Of a stretch of 8,231 nt of DNA, positions 1 through 5,977 are shown piece after piece. Under the pieces are notes generated by a model that worked only from the letters and a program-made list of their open reading frames with translations, made no database searches and had not been told where the DNA came from. Position numbers and translations under genes: made by a program. This stretch comes from Actinomycetota bacterium (GTDB taxonomy: Bacteria > Actinomycetota > Actinomycetes > Nanopelagicales > Nanopelagicaceae): positions 1 through 8,231 of the forward strand of contig CANMCL010000036.1 of NCBI GenBank assembly GCA_947496345.1, given 5' to 3'. Each line of letters starts with the position of its first letter. Position 1 is the stretch's first letter.

Positions 1-119
1 AGAACTGATGAGACCAGAATACTAAAAAATGAGACTGCGCCTAGTGTGCCGAGAAGCAAAGTAGGGCGACGTAACTTGCGCCATTCGGCGAAGAAAATTC
101 GGATGACGCTGCGAATCAT
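1..119 (-). CDS. ABC-2 type transporter permease, N-terminal fragment
   Basis: Partial gene running off the left edge; 39 codons are visible. It starts MIRSVIRIFFAEWRKLRRPT and continues into a hydrophobic stretch (LLLGTLGAVSFFSILVSSV). A short amphipathic N-terminus with an E-W-R-K-L-R-R motif just before the first membrane helix is typical of ABC-2 permeases paired with BcrA/CcmA-type ATPases. Its ATG overlaps the TGA of the upstream ATPase gene in an ATGA arrangement (116-119), so translation is probably coupled and the two proteins are made in similar amounts. The start is fixed by this overlap. The substrate cannot be told from the fragment. The family assignment rests on context and N-terminal character rather than on conserved permease motifs, which lie outside the window. 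Confidence 0.75.
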   Translation of the reverse strand, partial: MIRSVIRIFFAEWRKLRRPTLLLGTLGAVSFFSILVSSV

Positions 120-1024
120 TTCTGATCTCCTGTCATCTCAAAGAATGTTTCTTCCAAGTTTGGTACCTGCGGTGACAATTGAGTTATCAAAATTCCACTT
201 TCAAAGGCTAATTTATTTAAAACTCCCGCCCACTCGGCCGGCCCTTCAATGTGTGCAGTCCCATCTCGCTTATGCGCTTTGTGGCCCGCATTCTGAGCTA
301 TCTCAATAATTCGCTGTAAATCTTCTTCACGTTCAGTTTTTACAATCATAAATGGTTGCTGTTGATCAAAAAGTTCTTGAATTGGTCCGGCGAAAACTAC
401 TTCACCTTTACGCAACATCACCAGGTATTCACTGATTAATTCGAGTTCTGATAACAAGTGGGAAGAAACAAAGACAGTGGTTCCGTTATCTGCAAGAGAG
501 CGCAGTAATTGGCGAATTTCTTGAATTCCTTCCGGATCTAATCCATTGGTTGGTTCGTCAAGAATTAACAATTTAGGATTTGGAAGTAGCGCTGCGGCAA
601 TTCCTAAGCGTTGCTTCATGCCAAGTGAATAAGTCTTGTATTTTGATTTTCCGCGATCGGCTAAACCAACTTGCTTGAGCAGTTGATCAACGCGCTCTTG
701 CGGGAAACCACCAAGTGTTGCAAGGACTCGTAAATTCTCAGCACCAGATAGCGCCGGATAGAAGGCGGGACCTTCGATCATTGCGCCAACGCTGGAAAGG
801 TATTTATCTGGCGAAGTAATTGGCTCACCAAGTATTTGGCCCTTGCCGCCGGTTGGCGTGATCAGACCAAGGAGCATGCGAATTGTGGTTGTTTTACCAG
901 CGCCATTTGGGCCAACAAACCCACAAATAGTTCCGAGTGGAACTTCAAATTTTGCGTGTGAGACTGCAAGCCCGGTGCCATATTTCTTGCTCAGATCATC
1001 AACTGAGATCGCTAGTTTGGACAT
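116..1024 (-). CDS. ABC transporter ATP-binding protein (BcrA/CcmA type)
   Basis: A 302-residue cytoplasmic ATPase that powers the ABC-2 permease encoded immediately downstream. All nucleotide-binding motifs are intact: Walker A GPNGAGKTT (residues 38-46), signature YSLGMKQRL (132-140), Walker B LLILDEP with catalytic Glu157, a D-loop around Gly161-Leu162-Asp163, and the switch His189 in VSSHL. The YSLGMKQRLG version of the signature, and a C-terminal extension of about 85 residues beyond the ATPase core, are typical of the family that includes bacitracin/lantibiotic export and many uncharacterised ABC-2 exporters. The ATG at 1024 is preceded 6 nt upstream by a TATATT hexamer with no Shine-Dalgarno sequence, suggesting a leaderless mRNA. 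The exported substrate is unknown; self-protection or drug export is possible but not shown. Confidence 0.93.
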   Translation of the reverse strand: MSKLAISVDDLSKKYGTGLAVSHAKFEVPLGTICGFVGPNGAGKTTTIRMLLGLITPTGGKGQILGEPITSPDKYLSSVGAMIEGPAFYPALSGAENLRVLATLGGFPQERVDQLLKQVGLADRGKSKYKTYSLGMKQRLGIAAALLPNPKLLILDEPTNGLDPEGIQEIRQLLRSLADNGTTVFVSSHLLSELELISEYLVMLRKGEVVFAGPIQELFDQQQPFMIVKTEREEDLQRIIEIAQNAGHKAHKRDGTAHIEGPAEWAGVLNKLAFESGILITQLSPQVPNLEETFFEMTGDQK

Positions 1025-1030
1025 GCACTG

Positions 1031-1036
1031 AATATA
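1031..1036 (-). promoter_or_regulatory. -10 element of the ABC operon (leaderless)
   Basis: On the minus strand TATATT is followed by CAGTGC and then the ATG at 1024. The 6-nt spacing puts the predicted transcription start on the start codon. No convincing -35 hexamer is seen. The element is inferred from motif and spacing only. Confidence 0.5.
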
Positions 1037-1048
1037 GCAATTGCACCT

Positions 1049-1054
1049 TAGAAT
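1049..1054 (+). promoter_or_regulatory. -10 element of metZ (leaderless, GTG start)
   Basis: TAGAAT lies 7 nt before a GTG at 1062. No purine-rich Shine-Dalgarno sequence lies between them, so the transcript probably begins at or next to the GTG. This element decides the metZ start: the in-frame TTG at 1041 lies upstream of the -10 and would not be transcribed from this promoter. It is back-to-back with the ABC operon -10 only 12 bp away. Confidence 0.5.
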
Positions 1055-1061
1055 TATCGGT

Positions 1062-2285
1062 GTGAGTAATGAGACTTGGGGCTATCAGCCACGCAATCAA
1101 AGGCCAGCACCAGATTGGGATTTAAATCCCCAAACTGATGCGGTGCGTGCAGGCTTGGCTCGCTCTGGATTCGGTGAAACTTCTGAAGCGCTCTATTTAA
1201 ATAGTGGATTTACATATTCCTCTGCGCAAGAAGCCTTTGATTCATTTGCTGATGAAACTGATCATTACCTTTATAGCCGATTCCATAACCCAACTGTTGA
1301 GATGTTTGAAAAACGTTTAGCTGCAATTGAAGGCGCTGAATATTGCATTGCAACTGGATCTGGAATGTCAGCAATGTTTGCTTCCATCGCTTGTATGGTC
1401 AGCGCGGGAGATCACATCGTTGCATCTGCTGCAATGTTTAGTTCTTGCCACGTTGTGCTAACTGAAATTTTGCCTAAGTGGGGCGTAACCGTTGATTTAG
1501 TTAGAGGAAACGATCCAGCGAAATGGGCCACAGCACTTAGCAAGCCCACAAAGGTTGTCTTTATTGAATCCCCAAGTAATCCACTTATGGAGATTGTTGA
1601 TATTCGCATGGTCAGCGACCTTGCCCACAAAGTTGGTGCCACAGTTATCGTAGATAACGTAATGGCCTCACCTGTCTTACAAAAGCCACTTCAACTTGGC
1701 GCGGATGTAGTTATGTATTCGGCTACTAAACATATTGATGGACAGGGTCGCGTGCTCGCTGGAGCAGTGCTTGGTTCTTTCTCTTATATCCACGAATATT
1801 TGATTCCATTCATCCGCCACACCGGTCCGACGCTTAGCCCATTTAGCGCTTGGGTTCTTTTGAAATCTCTCGAAACTATGGAGATGCGAGTACAAAGAAT
1901 GTGCCAGAACGCACAAGCTATTGCTGAATTCTTTGAGAATCGCAAGGAAATTAAATCGGTTAAATATCCTGGTCTTAAATCTCATCCTGATTATGCAATT
2001 GTGCAAAAACAGATGAGCGGTGGTGGAACCACAATTGGTATCGAGTTTGTGGGTAGCAAGAAAGATGCCTTTAAATTTATGGATTCCCTGCGAATCATAG
2101 ATATCTCAAATAACTTGGGCGACAGTAAGTCCCTAATCACTCATCCTGCGTCAACAACTCACCGTCGCCTATCGCCAGAAATTCAGGCGGAAATGGGTAT
2201 TACGCCTTCAGTGGTGCGTTTATCAGTTGGCCTAGAACACGTGGATGATTTGATTAAAGACTTAACTCAAGCCTTTAATAACTGA
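1062..2285 (+). CDS. metZ: O-succinylhomoserine sulfhydrylase (PLP-dependent)
   Basis: A 407-residue cytoplasmic enzyme of the Cys/Met-metabolism PLP family (fold type I). It makes homocysteine from O-succinylhomoserine and sulfide, the direct-sulfhydrylation route to methionine. From the GTG start: YSRFHNPT (71-78) and GSGMSA (99-104) for cofactor phosphate binding, ESPSNP (169-174), the pyridine-nitrogen Asp198 in VDNVMASP, and Schiff-base Lys223 in SATKHIDGQGR. Length and motifs such as SGFGETSEALYLNSGF, HIDGQGRVL and DISNNLGDSKSLITHPA match actinobacterial MetZ as I recall it. The family also holds cystathionine gamma-synthase and O-acetylhomoserine sulfhydrylase, so the exact acyl donor is inferred. 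I chose GTG 1062 over TTG 1041 because of the -10 placement. Its 3' end overlaps the convergent ctaB by 19 bp. Confidence 0.9.
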   Translation: MSNETWGYQPRNQRPAPDWDLNPQTDAVRAGLARSGFGETSEALYLNSGFTYSSAQEAFDSFADETDHYLYSRFHNPTVEMFEKRLAAIEGAEYCIATGSGMSAMFASIACMVSAGDHIVASAAMFSSCHVVLTEILPKWGVTVDLVRGNDPAKWATALSKPTKVVFIESPSNPLMEIVDIRMVSDLAHKVGATVIVDNVMASPVLQKPLQLGADVVMYSATKHIDGQGRVLAGAVLGSFSYIHEYLIPFIRHTGPTLSPFSAWVLLKSLETMEMRVQRMCQNAQAIAEFFENRKEIKSVKYPGLKSHPDYAIVQKQMSGGGTTIGIEFVGSKKDAFKFMDSLRIIDISNNLGDSKSLITHPASTTHRRLSPEIQAEMGITPSVVRLSVGLEHVDDLIKDLTQAFNN

Positions 2286-3163
2286 GCAGCAACTAGCAAT
2301 ACTGATAACAGGCTCAAATAACTTATTGACCAATTAAAAATCTTTCCCGCAGTCTTTTCGTAATTTTCAGACTTCTCATCAAGGCCGCGAAGCTGTAACG
2401 CAAATACAACACCTAGGATCACATTTGCCGCTTGCGCCCATAACTGCAGATCTGCATTTATAAACAAGGCGATCGATGAAGCGATCATCGCAATCGTGTA
2501 CACCCACATCTGGCGCAGTAGATGGGTCTTTGTTGCTACAACTGGCAACATTGGAATACCCGCCGCCGCATAGTCATCTTTATATTTAATCGCAAGCGCC
2601 CAGAAATGCGGTGGTGTCCAGAAAAATATAACTAGGAAAAATGACCACGCAGTGACCGATAGCGTATTAGTAACTGCGGCCCAACCAATTAGTGCCGGCA
2701 TGCAACCGGCGGCGCCTCCCCAGACAATGTTCTGCGGGGTCCTTCTCTTTAGTGCGATTGTGTAAACAAGGACATAAAAAGCGATTGCAATAAATGTTAA
2801 TAAGGTTGCAAGCGTGGTTGTGTAAATTTGAAATATGGCGAGTGAAAGCAGCCCAATGAATGTGGCAAAAAGAGTTGCCTCAGTTTTATTCAAAACGCCA
2901 GTTGCGAGCGGACGCTTTGCAGTTCGTTTCATTAACTTATCGGATTCAGATTCGATCACCATATTAAATGCATTCGCACTTCCGGCGGCTAATGTTCCAC
3001 CAATTAAAGTTGCGATCGTAAGCGAAAGAGAAGGCAATCCACCTTCGGCTAAGACCATCGCTGGAAGTGTCGAAACCAGTAAGAGCTCAACTACGCGCAA
3101 TTTCATTAGGTCTATATATCCCCGGACTTTTACGGAGAGATTTACGTGTGAATCGGTGCGCAC
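2267..3163 (-). CDS. ctaB: Protoheme IX farnesyltransferase (heme O synthase)
   Basis: A 298-residue polytopic membrane enzyme of the UbiA prenyltransferase family. It transfers farnesyl from farnesyl diphosphate to heme b to give heme O, the precursor of heme A for cytochrome oxidases. Visible motifs are DLMKLRVVELLLV (18-30) before the first helix, the first prenyl-diphosphate motif NMVIESESD (67-75) followed by KLMKRTAKRPLATG, the family-typical WGGAAGCMPALIGW (148-161) and FFWTPPHFWALA (180-191), and the second Asp-rich motif KYKDDYAAAGIPMLPV (193-208). In the first motif the usual NxxxDxxxD reads NxxxExxxD, Glu71 replacing Asp, a conservative change. The GTG start at 3163 follows a TAATCT hexamer by 6 nt, suggesting a leaderless message. 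No oxidase or heme A synthase gene lies in the window; it shares its tail with metZ. Confidence 0.93.
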   Translation of the reverse strand: MRTDSHVNLSVKVRGYIDLMKLRVVELLLVSTLPAMVLAEGGLPSLSLTIATLIGGTLAAGSANAFNMVIESESDKLMKRTAKRPLATGVLNKTEATLFATFIGLLSLAIFQIYTTTLATLLTFIAIAFYVLVYTIALKRRTPQNIVWGGAAGCMPALIGWAAVTNTLSVTAWSFFLVIFFWTPPHFWALAIKYKDDYAAAGIPMLPVVATKTHLLRQMWVYTIAMIASSIALFINADLQLWAQAANVILGVVFALQLRGLDEKSENYEKTAGKIFNWSISYLSLLSVLLVAAQLLKA

Positions 3164-3169
3164 AGGGCA

Positions 3170-3175
3170 AGATTA
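3170..3175 (-). promoter_or_regulatory. -10 element of ctaB (leaderless, GTG start)
   Basis: On the minus strand TAATCT is followed by TGCCCT and then the GTG start at 3163. The 6-nt spacing matches the spacing at the ABC, RNA methyltransferase and cbiM starts. No Shine-Dalgarno sequence and no clear -35 are seen. Confidence 0.45.
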
Positions 3176-3240
3176 CTCAGCATTAATGAGTGGTGTTCTC
3201 ACACTTCTCTAAGGATGCTCGCCTATCGTGCGTAATGAAG

Positions 3241-3246
3241 AAAGGG
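3241..3246 (+). promoter_or_regulatory. Ribosome binding site of the acidic protein gene
   Basis: AAAGGG lies 9 nt before the ATG at 3256. It is one of the few Shine-Dalgarno-like sites in the window. It favours the ATG at 3256 over the out-of-frame ATG at 3249, which would give only a 7-codon peptide and sits too close to the site. Confidence 0.5.
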
Positions 3247-3255
3247 ATATGACAA

Positions 3256-3696
3256 ATGACACCTCCAAATAAGCCCGAATGGATCCATCTTGCGGAAACT
3301 GATTCTGCACCGCAAGTTAAGAAATCAGCTCGCGCGCTTCCGGCGCTAGTACTAGCCGCTGCAATGTCGATTGTTGGCCTTGGGGCTCTTGTCGCGCAAA
3401 ACGGAGCAGAAACACCTGCCACTGCATCTGATCAAGGGGCGAACCTTTCTGTCGCATCCTCACCTGCGCAGCCGTCAACACCAAGCGCTAGCGCTTCAAA
3501 TAATTCAAGTTCTGTTCCTAACCCAAGTGCGGTTGCTCAACCAAATGCAATGAAGCAACCATCTATTGCATCTATGCCAACAGGTGGAGGAGACGATGAT
3601 GACGATGACGATGAGCGTGAAGGTAGAGGAAATCACAAAGATCGTGGAGACGATGATGACGATGATGATGAAGACGAAGAAGGTGACGAACACTAA
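3256..3696 (+). CDS. Membrane-anchored protein with poly-aspartate C-terminal modules
   Basis: A 146-residue protein of no family I recognise. Residues 1-27 are hydrophilic with basic residues (KK, R) before a single membrane helix at about 28-48 (LPALVLAAAMSIVGLGALVA). This suggests an uncleaved anchor with the C-terminus outside the cell. Residues 50-108 form a low-complexity Ala/Ser/Pro/Asn/Gln linker that would span the wall. The tail holds two 15-residue modules (113-127 and 132-146), each seven Asp, then Glu, then a charged stretch ending in His. The tail could bind Ca2+ or other divalent cations, or act as an electrostatic surface; both are inference. It has an AAAGGG ribosome site, is divergent from ctaB, and is followed after 24 nt by a secreted beta-propeller gene on the same strand. 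No cysteine or enzymatic motif is visible. Confidence 0.8.
   Translation: MTPPNKPEWIHLAETDSAPQVKKSARALPALVLAAAMSIVGLGALVAQNGAETPATASDQGANLSVASSPAQPSTPSASASNNSSSVPNPSAVAQPNAMKQPSIASMPTGGGDDDDDDDEREGRGNHKDRGDDDDDDDEDEEGDEH
3592..3693 (+). repeat. Duplicated 45-bp acidic coding module
   Basis: Two in-frame 45-bp units, 3592-3636 and 3649-3693, are separated by 12 bp encoding KDRG. Each encodes D7-E followed by seven residues ending in His. The first 24 bases of each unit are almost identical GAT/GAC runs and the rest has diverged. The 57-bp period suggests an old tandem duplication, though GAY runs can also grow by slippage. Confidence 0.7.
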
Positions 3697-3701
3697 TTTT
3701 C

Positions 3702-3749
3702 AAAGGTAAACTCACTCTCTATGAAGCTAAAGAGAGTGAGTTTTCTTTT
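3702..3749 (+). terminator. Intrinsic-terminator-like hairpin spanning the propeller start codon
   Basis: A perfect 13-bp stem pairs AAACTCACTCTCT (3708-3720) with AGAGAGTGAGTTT (3731-3743). The 10-nt loop 3721-3730 begins with the ATG of the downstream gene. Beyond one T-T mismatch, a further five pairs (3702-3706 with 3745-3749, one G-U) extend the stem into the T-rich run TTTTCTTTTT. It follows the stop codon of the acidic protein gene by 5 nt and is well placed to end that transcript. The right arm and T-run are also codons 4-10 of the propeller signal peptide. The structure is seen directly; terminator function is inferred. Confidence 0.65.
3707..3712 (+). promoter_or_regulatory. Possible -10 element of the propeller gene inside the hairpin
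   Basis: TAAACT fits TANNNT and ends 8 nt before the ATG at 3721, slightly longer than the 6-7 nt at other leaderless starts here. AAAGG (3702-3706) is 14 nt from the ATG, too far for a normal ribosome site. A start near 3720 would leave the left hairpin arm out of the transcript, so the new message could not fold into the terminator. Confidence 0.35.
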
Positions 3750-4800
3750 TGCGCTTACTTTATTGATTTCTTCTGCGCCAGTAAATGCAAGTGCGAAAAC
3801 CGAGGAAACCAAGTTAACTCTCATTAAGACCATTACTGGATCAATCTCTCCTAAGTCAGTTCAATCATCGAATAATGGTTTAGTAAGCGCACATAACATG
3901 ATGTACCGCCACAGCGTCACAATTTATGATGCAGAAACTTTAGAACTCAAAAATACGGTTTCTGATTCAGTTGAGCTTTCAAAATTTGGATTACCGAAAT
4001 ATTCGGGAAACTATAGAGGAGCACCTGTAGAGGGCGCCTATTCACCAGATGGCAAATACTTATACTTCACAAATTATGCGATGTATGGAAAAGGTTTCAA
4101 TAAAGAAGGCCACGACACTTGCTCGCCAGCATCAGGTTACGATTCAAGTTACTTATCTCGCATAAATCTAGCCAGTAACAAGATCGATGCTGTTTATCCA
4201 GTCGGATCCGTACCAAAAGTTGTCAAAGTAACGCCCGATAATAAGTACATCCTGGTTTCTAATTGGTGTTCTTACACGGTGACCATAATTTCAATTGATA
4301 CTCAGAAAACGATTAAATCAATCAAAATTGGTCGCTACCCACGCGGTATTTCAATTTCCAGTGATAGTAAATTTGCATACGTTGCCGAAATGGGTGGCAA
4401 CCGAATTCACCGTATCAATTTAGAAGATTTCTCCGTGAAGTACATTCCGATTGGTTCTAATCCGCGCGCGATTGAATTATCCCCCGATAACTCCAAGCTA
4501 TATGCGACTTTAAATATCTCTGGCAAAGTAATCGCTTGGGACTTGGATACCAATAAGGCCATCAAGGCGGTCGCGACCGGAAACGCTGCACGCAGTTTGG
4601 CAATTTCCTCTGATGGCTCTGCGCTATTCGTTGTTAATTTCCGTAGCGGAACTCTCTCCAAAGTTAGAACATCAGATATGAAAGTTATCCAGAATGTTAA
4701 AGTCTGCGCTGAACCGATTGGCGTTACTTACGACTCTGTATATTCTCGAACTTGGGTAGCCTGTTATGGCGGATCAATTAAGGTATTTGCTAACCAATAG
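3721..4800 (+). CDS. Secreted YncE/YVTN-like beta-propeller protein
   Basis: A 359-residue exported protein. A signal peptide (MKLKR, a hydrophobic core, then NASA-K) predicts cleavage after Ala25. The rest is a repeat protein with blade motifs of the form SPDGKYLYFTNY at about 107, 170, 212, 253, 295 and 335. With a degenerate first blade (about 46-80) this gives a seven-bladed propeller. The pattern matches the surface YncE/YVTN (40-residue repeat) superfamily, whose members bind varied partners; the ligand here is unknown. An insertion at about residues 120-142 includes EGHDTC. Four cysteines (134, 183, 329, 348) could pair as disulfides outside the cell. No lipobox or wall-sorting signal is present. 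The start codon lies in the loop of a terminator-like hairpin. The gene is downstream of the acidic membrane protein and overlaps convergent dacB by 11 bp. Confidence 0.85.
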   Translation: MKLKRVSFLFALTLLISSAPVNASAKTEETKLTLIKTITGSISPKSVQSSNNGLVSAHNMMYRHSVTIYDAETLELKNTVSDSVELSKFGLPKYSGNYRGAPVEGAYSPDGKYLYFTNYAMYGKGFNKEGHDTCSPASGYDSSYLSRINLASNKIDAVYPVGSVPKVVKVTPDNKYILVSNWCSYTVTIISIDTQKTIKSIKIGRYPRGISISSDSKFAYVAEMGGNRIHRINLEDFSVKYIPIGSNPRAIELSPDNSKLYATLNISGKVIAWDLDTNKAIKAVATGNAARSLAISSDGSALFVVNFRSGTLSKVRTSDMKVIQNVKVCAEPIGVTYDSVYSRTWVACYGGSIKVFANQ

Positions 4801-5968
4801 TCGCAGTTGGGGTTTCGATAACCGGCAACATTAGCGGCGCAGCTATCTTGCCCAAGTAAATATCTAGAGTTTTTCGTGCTCGCTCACTTGCGGCATTAGT
4901 CCGTCCGATTTGGTCGGCGATGATTGTGAAGGCATATTCGCGATCACCTGATTGAACATAGCCCGCCAAGCTGACAGTACCTGAAAGCGTTCCGGTCTTT
5001 GCCTTTACTAAACCAACTGCTTGTGGTGCAAATTCAATATAGCGCTTACTTAAGGTTCCCGTTTGTCCACCCACTGGTAGTCCATCAATTAACTGTGAAA
5101 AGAGCGGATCGGAATGAATTTTATATAAGAGCTGCGAAAGAATATTAGCGGTCAATTTATTTTGCTTAGATAAACCACTTGCATCTTTTATAATGATTTT
5201 TGAAGGATCAATCCCTAACTCTCTAAGTACTTTATCGAAGGTTTTTGCAACGCCTTTTTCATTGAAGTCATTACCTGCGGCCTTTGCGGCTAATCGCGCC
5301 ATTCGTTCTGAAACAATATTGTCGCTCCAGACTAAAAACCAGTTCATGATTTCTTTAATGGTTGGCGAAGTGGAATAGAAAATTTGCTCAGTAACGAGTG
5401 ATTTAGCCTTTAAATCGCTCACACTCACAATGTTGGCGCTTACTCCCCGTTTTTTATAATACGCTTTAAAATTTGCTACATCTTTGGAATACAGGTCGTT
5501 GTAGTAGACCTGCAATTTCTTAACCGGTTCGCCTGATCTCTTTGCAATGACGCTCAAACTTTTTGACGCTAGCGCGTAAAAGGAAGTCCGACCCATTTTT
5601 AGAGCTTCCTTGCTATTCATTGATATCCACGGGTCGTATTCACCGTCAATTACTATTGAGTTGGGTGTTGGCCCAAGAGCAACTGATGTAGCAAAGACTT
5701 TCGAAGGATCTAAATATCGCAATGTGGCTGAGGCTGATAGCAACTTCATCAGTGAAGCCGGTTTGCGTTGTGAGTTTGCATTAGATTCAAAAACTACTTT
5801 TCCTGTGCTCACATCAATTAGCGATACTGAAGGATTGCTCAGTGTTGGTGAAGCAGCCATGCGTGCAAATACATTCGCTGCGCTAGATGGATCGAATGCG
5901 GAAGCAGTTGAGGTCGCAAAAAAACTCGCCGACATAAAGGCAGCACTTAACCCCAAGAGCTTTTTCAT
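4790..5968 (-). CDS. dacB: D-alanyl-D-alanine carboxypeptidase/endopeptidase, class C PBP (PBP4 type)
   Basis: A 392-residue exported serine peptidase of the S13 family, which removes the terminal D-Ala from peptidoglycan stem peptides or cuts D,D-crosslinks. A signal peptide ends STASA-F, with cleavage after about Ala24. Penicillin-binding motifs are in order: SLMK with nucleophile Ser72 and Lys75, SDN at 215-217, and KTG at 324-326 (VKAKTGTLSG). The 140 or so residues between the first two motifs hold the extra domain typical of class C enzymes. YDPW (111-114) and GGQTGTL (300-306) are also family-like. At 392 residues it is shorter than E. coli PBP4 (about 477), so the inserted domain is reduced. 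It starts 9 nt after a small membrane protein gene and is probably co-transcribed. No Shine-Dalgarno sequence is evident at 5968. The 3' end overlaps the propeller gene. Confidence 0.92.
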   Translation of the reverse strand: MKKLLGLSAAFMSASFFATSTASAFDPSSAANVFARMAASPTLSNPSVSLIDVSTGKVVFESNANSQRKPASLMKLLSASATLRYLDPSKVFATSVALGPTPNSIVIDGEYDPWISMNSKEALKMGRTSFYALASKSLSVIAKRSGEPVKKLQVYYNDLYSKDVANFKAYYKKRGVSANIVSVSDLKAKSLVTEQIFYSTSPTIKEIMNWFLVWSDNIVSERMARLAAKAAGNDFNEKGVAKTFDKVLRELGIDPSKIIIKDASGLSKQNKLTANILSQLLYKIHSDPLFSQLIDGLPVGGQTGTLSKRYIEFAPQAVGLVKAKTGTLSGTVSLAGYVQSGDREYAFTIIADQIGRTNAASERARKTLDIYLGKIAAPLMLPVIETPTATIG

Positions 5969-5977
5969 CGTGGCTAA

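Noticed and set aside
110..121. A second copy of TGCGAATCATTT, the left part of the cbiM operator
   Set aside because: Only the left half and centre match; the right half reads TCTG instead of the TGCA needed for a palindrome, and it lies inside the ATPase/permease coding overlap.
46..309. 87-codon plus-strand open frame at the left edge
   Set aside because: It lies antisense to the ABC permease start and the ATPase 3' end, whose products are clearly recognisable; its translation has no domain character.
1041..1061. TTG-initiated extension of MetZ
   Set aside because: The seven extra codons overlap the probable -10 element, and a GTG at 1062 sits at leaderless spacing.
1193..1204. Palindrome CTATTTAAATAG
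   Set aside because: It is inside the metZ coding region, short and AT-rich, and accounted for by conserved codons (LYLNS).
3249..3272. Seven-codon open frame starting at an ATG before the acidic protein start
   Set aside because: The AAAGGG site is only 2 nt away, too close for initiation, and the peptide overlaps the real start; a regulatory role has no support.
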